Shown: piece after piece, positions 7,084 through 13,581 of the stretch
Layout: each line of letters starts with the position of its first letter
How positions within the stretch are numbered: position 1 is the first letter of the stretch
Assembly (NCBI GenBank): GCA_934725685.1
Contig: CAKVBX010000035.1
Span: 1 to 15,736 of the forward strand
DNA: 15,736 bases
Direction: 5' to 3'
From: an uncultured Bacilli bacterium
GTDB lineage: Bacteria > Bacillota_I > Bacilli_A > RFN20 > CAG-288
Made by a program: the position numbers and the translations under genes
Notes under the pieces: model-generated
What the model was told of the DNA's origin: nothing
The model's database searches: none
Seen by the model: the letters and a program-made list of their open reading frames with translations, nothing else

Positions 7084-8828
7084 CGTTCCTCCCCTCCCAT
7101 CTGAAGCTGATAGAGATTCCGATACTTCTCATCCGTCTGAAGAAGTTCCTCATGAGACCCGTAAGAATACGTGCCGTCCCCGTGAAGGACAAGGATATGG
7201 TCTAATTCCGGGAAACAGGTAAGTCTGTGGGAAATCAGGATTACGAGGGAATCGGAAAAGCGTTCCCTCAGTCCAGACTGAATCTCCCTTTCCGTCTTCT
7301 TATCGAGCGATGCAAACGGGTCATCGAGAATGACGAGCGGTTTCCTGTGGGCAAACGTCCTCGCTAATGCAATCCGTTCCTGTTCCCCGCCGGAAAGACG
7401 GACCCCTTCATTGCCGATGACCGTATCTTCTTTTTCCGGCATGGTCTTCAGGTCCTCGTCAAAGCTGACGGCAGAGAGAAGCGGCCTCACCGGTTCTTTC
7501 TCACCGAGAAGGACATTGTCAGCAATTGTCGCCGTCAGAAGTTCCTGCTTATGGCCGAGATAAGTGATGGTCCCTTTGACTTCCCCGAAGGAATAGTCTC
7601 TCATCTCCTTAGAAAAGAGTGTGACACTTCCTTCATAAGGAATCTGCTGCACGAAGATACGGCCGAAGGCACTCTTCCCAGTCGAGATCTCCCCGGTCAC
7701 ACCGAGAATTTCGCCTTTCTTCATCGTGAGATTCAGATGATTGATCAGAGTGCGTTCTGCTGTCTTCAGTGTCATATCCTGAATCGAAAGTGTATCTCCT
7801 TCCCTTCTCTCAGGCCGGTGGGGTTCCTCCACTGGATTCAGATAAGGAACGACCCGCTTCCAGGAAGAAAGTCCCTTCTCGACCGAGAAGAAGAGCTTTG
7901 CCGTATGGCTTGCTTTGGAGGCGAGAAGAACGAACGTGGAAAGATAGGTTGTAAGAACACCTTTCGTCCAGGTAGGCTGCAGGAAAGGAAGGGAAGCAGA
8001 AAGAGGGGTACCCTTGAGGACATACGGGATTCCGAAAAAGACGATGGGAAGAAGACCGAAGACAGCGACCAGATTCGAAATCGGAATCATTGTATCCGTC
8101 ATGGAAAGAGACCGGCGGTTCTTCTTTTCGTAATCCTTCACTGTCCTCTCATAACTCTTCAGTATGTCCTCTTCCCTTGCATAAGTCCTAAATAAAAGGG
8201 CATGGGAGAAAAAGTCATAATGATCGGAGACTAAGGCGGCACTGACTTTCCTTGTCTCAGAAGAGAGGAAGAAGACATAACGTCGCAAAAGGAACGAAAG
8301 AAGGACGGCCAAGAACACCGGAATCAGAGCCAGTGCCGTCATCTTCGTATCATAGAGGAACAGATAGACGATATAGAAAAGAAAGAGGAAAATTGTATCG
8401 AAGATTTCCGTTGTCAGTTTGCGCATGCCCTCCACACACTGGTCAAGATCACCGAAACAGTGAGAAAGCATACTTCCCAGGGATTCTTTTCTCTTCGTCT
8501 CTTCCGTGAGCAGATTCGAATAGAGAACACTCCTCATTCGAAATAGCGTATCAGAAGCAAAGAGTCTCACCGTATACCGTTTGACGGCACGACTGACCTG
8601 AACGAGAAGAATGATGCCAAGATAAAGAGAGACGACTTTGAAAATACCATCCGTTTCTCCTTGTTCGATGACATCGATGAGGTATCCCTGAAAATATGGA
8701 AAAACGATCATACCTGCGTTATAGACAATACCGGTAAGCATGATGAGAAGACAGACCGGCCATTCTAAAAGCCAGTAGGAGAACATCTTCTTCGGATTTT
8801 TCGGGATATCAAGTTTTCTTGTTTTCAT
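7080..8828 (-). CDS. ABC exporter half-transporter, subunit with degenerate ATP site
   Basis: 582 residues from the ATG at 8828. Six predicted membrane helices (about residues 18-315) precede the ATPase domain. Motifs counted from this start: Walker A GEISTGKS at 379-386, His426 at the Q-loop glutamine position (YLGHKQELL), perfect signature LSGGE at 478-482, Walker B VILDD with Asp503 replacing the catalytic Glu, and switch His534. Asp for Glu marks the degenerate site of heterodimeric exporters. Its good LSGGE would complete the partner's active site. The frame is open up to a TTG at 8894, but that lies in the origin region beside a DnaA box and has no Shine-Dalgarno. ATG codons at 8840 and 8828 are the alternatives, and 8828 gives a normal short cytoplasmic N-terminus. 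It is the first gene of the two-gene operon. Confidence 0.9.
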   Translation of the reverse strand: MKTRKLDIPKNPKKMFSYWLLEWPVCLLIMLTGIVYNAGMIVFPYFQGYLIDVIEQGETDGIFKVVSLYLGIILLVQVSRAVKRYTVRLFASDTLFRMRSVLYSNLLTEETKRKESLGSMLSHCFGDLDQCVEGMRKLTTEIFDTIFLFLFYIVYLFLYDTKMTALALIPVFLAVLLSFLLRRYVFFLSSETRKVSAALVSDHYDFFSHALLFRTYAREEDILKSYERTVKDYEKKNRRSLSMTDTMIPISNLVAVFGLLPIVFFGIPYVLKGTPLSASLPFLQPTWTKGVLTTYLSTFVLLASKASHTAKLFFSVEKGLSSWKRVVPYLNPVEEPHRPERREGDTLSIQDMTLKTAERTLINHLNLTMKKGEILGVTGEISTGKSAFGRIFVQQIPYEGSVTLFSKEMRDYSFGEVKGTITYLGHKQELLTATIADNVLLGEKEPVRPLLSAVSFDEDLKTMPEKEDTVIGNEGVRLSGGEQERIALARTFAHRKPLVILDDPFASLDKKTEREIQSGLRERFSDSLVILISHRLTCFPELDHILVLHGDGTYSYGSHEELLQTDEKYRNLYQLQMGGEER

Positions 8829-8835
8829 CGGTAAT

Positions 8836-8841
8836 ATCATA
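8836..8841 (-). promoter_or_regulatory. Possible -10 box of the ABC operon
   Basis: TATGAT on the minus strand ends 7 nt before the ATG at 8828, which would give an almost leaderless mRNA. No -35 or extended -10 supports it. The other -10-like hexamer, GATAAT, lies inside the DnaA box at 8875-8883. Confidence 0.3.
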
Positions 8842-8943
8842 CTCCATGAGAGGAAAAGGCGGGTCGGTAATAAATTATCCACAAAAAGATTCAAAAAAGT
8901 TTAAGTTCCAGAAGCCAGTTAAAAAACTAGGTAAATTTTACAC

Positions 8944-8961
8944 GTTATCTATGTTGATAAC
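8944..8961. repeat. Inverted repeat GTTATC-N6-GATAAC
   Basis: A perfect 6-bp inverted repeat with a 6-bp spacer lies in the AT-rich part between the first and second DnaA boxes. It resembles degenerate DnaA half-boxes (TTATC) facing each other, or an operator for another protein. There is no T-run, so it is not a terminator. Confidence 0.5.
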
Positions 8962-9112
8962 TATGAGTGACTTTGTGGGCTAAAGAGCAGTTATCCACAT
9001 AGATATCCACCGAGTTATCCACAAAAATGTAGCATTTTCACCGGGTGTGGATAGTGCTTGAAAATCCGGTGGAAAAGTCTTTAAAAGCCCTTAATTCTCG
9101 ATAAATCACATT

Positions 9113-9134
9113 GTGGATAACTTCGATTATCCAC
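9113..9134. repeat. Head-to-head DnaA boxes
   Basis: GTGGATAA (9113-9120) and TTATCCAC (9127-9134) form a perfect 8-bp inverted repeat with a 6-bp spacer. A second such pair, TTATCCAC at 9190-9197 and GTGGATAA at 9209-9216, has an 11-bp spacer that itself contributes to CCACTGCGGTGG (9201-9212). Confidence 0.85.
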
Positions 9135-9294
9135 CAAAGTTATCCACTTATCCACATTTTGACTTATCCACATAAGAACAATCCACAAGTTATCCACAAT
9201 CCACTGCGGTGGATAAGTGGTTTTCTGTCTTGGACGATTCGGTCGCATTTCAGCAAAAACGATGTGGATAACTTTTTTTGTCTCTTTTTTTCTC

Positions 9295-9323
9295 TTCCTA
9301 ATAAGATGTAAATCGCCTATAAT
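9295..9323 (+). promoter_or_regulatory. Promoter of dnaA
   Basis: TATAAT at 9318-9323 with TTCCTA (9295-9300) 17 bp upstream. The -35 is a poor match to TTGACA, but the same hexamer and spacing occur before dnaN. A DnaA box ends 24 bp upstream of the -35, which fits autoregulation. Confidence 0.7.
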
Positions 9324-9352
9324 CTATACGCTTTTTTACAAAGGAGCATCCT

Positions 9353-10720
9353 ATGCCAGAAACCAACAAAGAACGCCAGCTGAACGAAATCAACGAAAAG
9401 CTGATGAATCAGCTCAGCGAAAAAATACAGCCCCAGCTCTTCGACACTCTTTTTGCGGATCATTCCTTCGTCCTCAAATCCATCCAGGGTGACAAGGCTA
9501 TCTTCCTCTCCGACAATGCGACAACCCCAAATATCATAAGAAGTACCTGTCAGAGAGAACTTACCCAGATTCTCGGAGGACTGATTGAAAACAACAACAT
9601 TCAGATTGAAATCCTCGATCGGAACACCTACAGCAGAAGAATGGAGAGTATCGAACAGACCACCTCTTCCTTCTTCCGCAATGCCTGCCTCCAGCCGCAG
9701 TTCAACCTCCAGTCCTTTGTCGTTGGACCGAACAACCGAAGCGCCTATGCCGCCGCTCTCTACGCCATCGCTACCCCTGGCAAGAGCAATCCGATCTTTC
9801 TCTATTCCAAATCAGGACTCGGCAAGACCCACCTCATCCAGGCCATCGGAAACGAATACCGGACGAAGCATCCGGAGGCCAAAGTCCTCTATATCACCAG
9901 CGATGACTTCGTCAGCGAATTTGTCAAGTATATCCGCGGTCAGAAGGCGGATGAACTGCGTGATTTCTTCAATACAGTCGATATGCTCCTCATCGATGAT
10001 ATTCAGTTCCTCGCCGGCAAGACTGAGACCCAGACGATGTTTTTCAACATCTTCAATTATCTTGTCTCCCACGATAGACAGATCATCATCACCTCCGACA
10101 GAAGCCCTTCCGAACTGAAGGACCTTCCGGACCGTCTCATTTCCCGTTTCTCGGGAGGTATCACCGTCTCCATCTCCAATCCGAACAAGGATACTCTCGT
10201 CGACATCCTCAAAATGAAAATCAAGGTCCGTGGACTCGACGAGCAAAAATTCAGACCAGAAGTCCTCGACTATTTAGCACAGAACTATTCCAAGAACGTC
10301 CGTGAACTCGAAGGTGCCTTCAACAACCTCATCTTCGCCATGACCACGACCAGCCACCCCGACATCATCGATATGGACTTCACCAGAACCGTATTTCAGA
10401 TCGACGAGAAGAAACGGGAAAGCACCGGAAAAGTCAACATCGATACCATCATCGATGAAGTCGGTGCCTACTATTCCATCTCGGAAGCCCAACTCAAGAG
10501 CAAGACCCGCATCGGTCAGATTGCCTTAGCGAGGCAGATTGCGATGTACTTAGCAAGAAGCATTCTGAACATGACCTATCAGGGCATCGGAAAGAGCTTC
10601 GGAAAAGACCATACGACCGTCATGGCCAATGTCCAGAAAATCCAGGCTTCCTATGAAAACGACGATCAGATGAAAACAACCATCGATAAGCTGACGAAGA
10701 ACATACTTAGCCTCAACTGA
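9353..10720 (+). CDS. dnaA: Chromosomal replication initiator DnaA
   Basis: DnaA binds the boxes at oriC, forms an ATP-bound filament, opens the duplex and loads helicase. 455 residues, the usual length. Domain I is about 1-90, followed by a very short linker, the AAA+ domain (about 115-345) and the DNA-binding domain IV (about 362-455). Motifs: Walker A SKSGLGKT at 152-159, Walker B MLLIDDIQF at 211-219, the arginine-finger region DLPDRLISRFSGG at 257-269, and the box-recognition signature KDHTTV at 418-423. The first glycine of Walker A (usually GGVGLGKT) is Ser here. AAGGAG at 9341-9346 lies 6 nt before the ATG and fixes the start. The gene sits between two DnaA-box clusters and is transcribed alone to a terminator. 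Confidence 0.98.
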   Translation: MPETNKERQLNEINEKLMNQLSEKIQPQLFDTLFADHSFVLKSIQGDKAIFLSDNATTPNIIRSTCQRELTQILGGLIENNNIQIEILDRNTYSRRMESIEQTTSSFFRNACLQPQFNLQSFVVGPNNRSAYAAALYAIATPGKSNPIFLYSKSGLGKTHLIQAIGNEYRTKHPEAKVLYITSDDFVSEFVKYIRGQKADELRDFFNTVDMLLIDDIQFLAGKTETQTMFFNIFNYLVSHDRQIIITSDRSPSELKDLPDRLISRFSGGITVSISNPNKDTLVDILKMKIKVRGLDEQKFRPEVLDYLAQNYSKNVRELEGAFNNLIFAMTTTSHPDIIDMDFTRTVFQIDEKKRESTGKVNIDTIIDEVGAYYSISEAQLKSKTRIGQIALARQIAMYLARSILNMTYQGIGKSFGKDHTTVMANVQKIQASYENDDQMKTTIDKLTKNILSLN

Positions 10721-10727
10721 AGTGACA

Positions 10728-10775
10728 AGAAGAAGTGATTGCACGATTTCTGCGGTCACTTCTTTTCTTTTTGTT
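10728..10775 (+). terminator. Rho-independent terminator after dnaA
   Basis: AAGAAGTGA (10730-10738) pairs with TCACTTCTT (10756-10764). The stem extends inward by GU and Watson-Crick pairs (ATTGCA with TGCGGT), and TTCTTTTTG follows. Confidence 0.85.
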
Positions 10776-10813
10776 CCTTTTTCGGTCCAACCCAGAAAAG
10801 AGTGGATCCGCAG

Positions 10814-10996
10814 CTATCCACAATCCCGAATGAGTTATCCGCAATCGTACCACCGGAAATCCACAGGAAAAGATAGTAACGTGGATAATTTTTCTTTTTA
10901 CTTCATTATTGGCAAAACATGCGTATCTATCGCAATTTTCCTTTCAAAACTTTCTATCAGATTCTCTAAAACAAAAAGTTATCCACCTTATTCACA
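10814..10996. other. oriC: Right part of oriC: DnaA boxes between dnaA and dnaN
   Basis: Boxes: CTATCCACA at 10814-10822, TTATCCGCA at 10835-10843, AAATCCACA at 10857-10865 (weak), TTATCCACG on the minus strand at 10880-10888, TTATCCACC at 10979-10987, and TTATTCACA at 10988-10996, a full match to TTATNCACA. The last two abut exactly. The stretch 10776-11078 has no gene. The position matches the dnaA-dnaN half of bipartite Bacillus-type origins, which carries the unwinding site. Confidence 0.9.
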
Positions 10997-11040
10997 TCCC
11001 TTATTATCTTTATTATCTTTTCCGTAAATAACTATCAAAA
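10997..11040. other. Putative DNA unwinding element with DnaA-trio-like repeat
   Basis: Directly after the last DnaA box come TCCC and then two perfect tandem copies of TTATTATCT (11001-11009 and 11010-11018), followed by AT-rich sequence. In Bacillus subtilis the basal unwinding system has the same order: DnaA boxes, a short GC cluster, then triplets bound by the DnaA filament. The triplet phase here is only approximate because TCT breaks the trio pattern. Confidence 0.6.
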
Positions 11041-11078
11041 GAGAATTGCTTTTGCTTCCGTAAAACAACGGATTTCTA

Positions 11079-11107
11079 TTCCTATACCAAACTATTTACT
11101 TTATAAT
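11079..11107 (+). promoter_or_regulatory. Promoter of dnaN
   Basis: TTCCTA (11079-11084), a 17-bp spacer and TATAAT (11102-11107). It lies 33 nt before the ATG and is the same in both hexamers and spacing as the dnaA promoter. Confidence 0.7.
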
Positions 11108-11140
11108 ATAGGGTATATATAGAAGAAAGGACCCCTTCTT

Positions 11141-12289
11141 ATGAAACTGACCATCAAACGCATCGATTTTCTGAAAATGCTCACCTATGCCTCCCAGGCA
11201 ATCCCGTCCAGGAGTGCAGAAACCCAATATCTCAACTATCTGATTGAAGTCACCGTTGACGGCGTCTCCGTCATTGCCTCCGATGGCTCCATCTCAACTA
11301 AAGTAACCCAGAACCTGAAGGATAGCAAAGGCAATGATGTCATCTTCTCGACCGAAGCCGGAAGCATCCAAACTCCGGCCAAGATGCTCTTAGACATCAT
11401 CAGTAAACTCGGCGGAGAAATCGTCACTCTCGATATGGTCGACACCGGCCTCCTCAACATCTCCGACGACGCCTCGAACTTCAACCTCGTCACCAAGGAC
11501 GGCAGCGAGTATCCGAATGTCTCCCTCTTCATTCCGGAAGGAAACACCGGATTCACGGTTCCGCTCAAGGATCTGAAGAATCTTTTCGATACCACCTCCT
11601 ATGCCGTCTCCACCAAAGGAAACGAGCTCTATACCGGCATCAACGTCAAAGCCTTCGAAGGAACCCTTTCCTTCATCGCCACCGACGGATTCCGTCTTGC
11701 CTCTCTGTCCCTTCCGGAACAGAACCAGGAGGCCAACTTCAACTTCACCTGCCCGGTCAAATCCCTCGACATGGCGACGAGAATCGCCGATGACGGAGAA
11801 TGCACCATCTATCTCGATGATCAGAGAGCACTCTTTGTCTCTGAAAACGTTATGATTTCGACAAGACTCCTTCACGGCGACTTCCTGAACACCTCCAACC
11901 TCATCCCTTCCTCTTATCCTTACATGTTTAAAATCTCGACCGGAGAGTTCCTCTCCGCTGCCGACCGTGTCAAAATCATTTCTTCCGCGGACAACAGCCG
12001 TACCTCCCAGGTCAAGCTCACCATCTCTAGAGGCAATGGTGCAACCCTTTCCGCCAGAAGCTCCAACTACGGAAATTCGGAGGAAAGGCTTCCGGTCTAC
12101 GATCTGATAATGCCGGAAGGAACGGATGTCTTTGAAATCTTCTTCAATGTCGATTATGCCATCGATGCCGTCAAGGCATTACGCAGTGAGATGATCGTCT
12201 TTGCCCTCAACGGACCGACCCGTTCCGTCTTCGTCAAGAACGACAATCCGAACAACATCCAGCTCTTCCAGCCGATCACTGCCAACTGA
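11141..12289 (+). CDS. dnaN: DNA polymerase III sliding clamp, beta subunit
   Basis: The ring-shaped dimer that tethers the replicative polymerase to DNA and recruits repair and regulatory partners. 382 residues in three repeated clamp domains, the usual length. It starts MKLTIKRIDFLKML as expected. Recognisable family segments include ATDGFRLA (174-181), the ending MIVFALNGPTRSVFV near the C-terminus, and the domain-linking region around 115-130. The C-terminus IQLFQPITAN differs from the usual LPVRTY or MPMRL type ending, which lies at the partner-binding cleft. AAAGGA at 11126-11131 lies 9 nt before the ATG. It has its own promoter and terminator, so it is not co-transcribed with dnaA or with a recF-gyrB group. 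Confidence 0.97.
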   Translation: MKLTIKRIDFLKMLTYASQAIPSRSAETQYLNYLIEVTVDGVSVIASDGSISTKVTQNLKDSKGNDVIFSTEAGSIQTPAKMLLDIISKLGGEIVTLDMVDTGLLNISDDASNFNLVTKDGSEYPNVSLFIPEGNTGFTVPLKDLKNLFDTTSYAVSTKGNELYTGINVKAFEGTLSFIATDGFRLASLSLPEQNQEANFNFTCPVKSLDMATRIADDGECTIYLDDQRALFVSENVMISTRLLHGDFLNTSNLIPSSYPYMFKISTGEFLSAADRVKIISSADNSRTSQVKLTISRGNGATLSARSSNYGNSEERLPVYDLIMPEGTDVFEIFFNVDYAIDAVKALRSEMIVFALNGPTRSVFVKNDNPNNIQLFQPITAN

Positions 12290-12295
12290 TCCGTC

Positions 12296-12325
12296 AAGCT
12301 CCTCTCTTACGAGGGGCTTTTTTCG
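12296..12325 (+). terminator. Rho-independent terminator after dnaN
   Basis: AAGCTCCTC (12296-12304) pairs with GAGGGGCTT (12311-12319) with one GU pair and a 6-nt loop. The run of six T ends at 12323. Confidence 0.9.
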
Positions 12326-12364
12326 TATAACACTGACGCCTTCTTTTTCTCTTTCCTTCAATCA

Positions 12365-12373
12365 TGTTATGAT
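12365..12373 (+). promoter_or_regulatory. Extended -10 promoter giving a leaderless mRNA
   Basis: TGT followed by TATGAT (12368-12373) is a complete extended -10 motif (TGn plus hexamer), which needs no -35. The hexamer ends 6 nt before the ATG at 12380, so transcription should begin at or within a base or two of the start codon. Confidence 0.65.
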
Positions 12374-12379
12374 AGTGCC

Positions 12380-12940
12380 ATGGAAAAGAAACTGACCAGA
12401 GAAGAGCTTCTCAGAGAGCTGATTGAGAAAGCCAAGGATGTCTTCACCACCTGTGAGCAGAAGATGGACATCGAGAAGATTCTCAAGGAGAGCACCAATT
12501 TCAAAGGCAGGAATCATCTCTTCCTTGCCCGCTGCTATTTCCGTCCGGAGGACGCTCTTTTTTCCGTCTCGGAAGAAGAGGCCCTCTCTCAGTCCTATCT
12601 GGCCCTGAAGGAAGGATCCAATTATGCTTATTTCTATTTGTATTTCCTTCTGAGAGAAAAAGAACCGGTGAAAGCGAGAAATTGTCTCAGACTCGCCTGT
12701 GACTGTGCCTATCCCGATGCCTACCTGGAAATGGCGGACTGCAAACGGGAAGGGAAACTCTTCACCATGGATTATGAAGGCGCCTTATCCTATTACCGGA
12801 AGGCGGCCTTATCCGGCCGGAAAGAAGGATATGAAGGGATGATGGTACTCTATCTCGAACTCGGTGACATTGAGAACGAGAAGAAGGTCTATGAAGAAGC
12901 GACAGCGAAAGGCTTTGTCCTTTCCGGGGTGATCGAATGA
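12380..12940 (+). CDS. Sel1-like repeat protein
   Basis: 186 residues, all helical by appearance, cytoplasmic, rich in charged residues and with several cysteines. Residues 112-146 (AYLEMADCKREG, then DYEGALSYYRKAALSG) fit one Sel1-like repeat, and flanking sections at about 78-110 and 148-178 look like weaker repeats. Such repeats act as protein-protein scaffolds; no partner can be named. No Shine-Dalgarno precedes the ATG, and the extended -10 box ends 6 nt away, so the mRNA is probably leaderless. The end overlaps the thiN start as ATGA. It heads a Sel1-like, thiN and CDF operon, so its role might relate to thiamine or metals, but nothing in the sequence shows that. Confidence 0.8.
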   Translation: MEKKLTREELLRELIEKAKDVFTTCEQKMDIEKILKESTNFKGRNHLFLARCYFRPEDALFSVSEEEALSQSYLALKEGSNYAYFYLYFLLREKEPVKARNCLRLACDCAYPDAYLEMADCKREGKLFTMDYEGALSYYRKAALSGRKEGYEGMMVLYLELGDIENEKKVYEEATAKGFVLSGVIE

Positions 12941-13581
12941 AGAAAGCAGTGATTGTCGGAGCCGGTCCGATTGATAAGGACTTTACCCTCAGCAAGAAAA
13001 AGGATGTCTTCTATGCCGCCTGTGACGGCGGATACCGTCTGTTTCTTCGTTCTGGATTCGAACCCGACCTTTTTGTCGGAGACTTCGATACCCTTGGAAA
13101 AGAGGAACTGAAGGACGTGAAAGCCAAGGTTGTTCTCCCGGTCAAAAAGGATGACACCGATACGTTCTACACCGTCAAAATGCTCTTGGAAAAACGATAT
13201 GATTCCTTTGATTTCTACGGATGCCTCGGCGGCAAAATCGACCATACCTTCGCTAATGTCTCCTTACTTCTGTATTTGCTAAATCATGGGGCAAAAGGCT
13301 ATCTTTTTTCAGAAAACAATCAAATCGTCGTTCATATGATACAAAATTCATGTATCCGCTTAAAGCCGAAAAAGAGTGGAATGATCTCTGTTTTCAGCTA
13401 TAATGGCAACTGTGAAGGCGTCAGTGAGGAACATCTCCTCTACGAACTTCACGACCAAGAACTGAGAGCAGACATTCCGCTCGGCATCTCCAATCAGCTG
13501 ATTGGAGAAGAGGCCGTTATTTCCGTAAGGAAGGGAACCCTGCTCCTCGTATTGGAGAAGGACAGTTACTATGAATCATGA
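12937..13581 (+). CDS. thiN: Thiamine pyrophosphokinase
   Basis: Transfers pyrophosphate from ATP to thiamine to make the cofactor thiamine diphosphate, in the cytoplasm. 214 residues, the usual length of the bacterial ThiN/TPK family. Motifs: ACDGGYRLF at 28-36, VGDFDT at 47-52, KKDDTDT at 70-76 (metal and ATP binding), GGKIDHTFAN at 98-107, and the C-terminal thiamine-pocket segment PLGISNQLIG at 181-190. The start overlaps the upstream stop as ATGA, with GGGGTG just before. The end overlaps the CDF start by 11 bp, so translation is tightly coupled on both sides. The section from about 13270 to 13380 is more AT-rich than the rest of the gene. No TPP riboswitch is seen upstream. Confidence 0.93.
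   Translation: MKKAVIVGAGPIDKDFTLSKKKDVFYAACDGGYRLFLRSGFEPDLFVGDFDTLGKEELKDVKAKVVLPVKKDDTDTFYTVKMLLEKRYDSFDFYGCLGGKIDHTFANVSLLLYLLNHGAKGYLFSENNQIVVHMIQNSCIRLKPKKSGMISVFSYNGNCEGVSEEHLLYELHDQELRADIPLGISNQLIGEEAVISVRKGTLLLVLEKDSYYES

Larger units (their letters stand above)
8875..9271. other. oriC: Left part of oriC: DnaA-box cluster upstream of dnaA
   Basis: Perfect TTATCCACA boxes on the plus strand are at 8875-8883, 8991-8999, 9015-9023, 9148-9156, 9164-9172 and 9190-9198. Perfect boxes on the minus strand are at 9112-9120 and 9263-9271. One-mismatch boxes are at 9046-9054 (minus), 9127-9135, 9140-9148 and 9208-9216 (minus). Weaker ones (ATATCCACC at 9003, CAATCCACA at 9179) fill gaps. The stretch from 8895 to 9352 has no gene. 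DnaA binding here should serve both initiation and autoregulation of dnaA. Confidence 0.95.

Noticed and set aside
7551..8195. 214-codon plus-strand frame
   Set aside because: It lies entirely antisense to a clear ABC transporter gene, has no ribosome site, and has unnatural composition.
8829..8894. TTG start extending the ABC protein by 22 residues
   Set aside because: It has no ribosome site, overlaps a DnaA box, and adds a segment not typical of exporters.
9112..9216. Repeats that might suggest a CRISPR array or iterons
   Set aside because: The repeated unit is the 9-bp DnaA box at irregular spacing and in both orientations, next to dnaA. This is an origin, not a CRISPR array.
9111..9311. 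Open frame of 66 codons in the origin region
   Set aside because: It is made of repeated DnaA boxes (repeating Ile, His and Pro patterns), has no ribosome site, and lies in the dnaA upstream control region.
11390..11875. 161-codon minus-strand frame
   Set aside because: It is antisense to dnaN, with a Gly/Asp/Glu-rich composition typical of a shadow of a coding strand.
12880..12940. TPP riboswitch upstream of thiN
   Set aside because: thiN overlaps the preceding gene, so there is no leader to hold one, and no conserved THI-box sequence is present.
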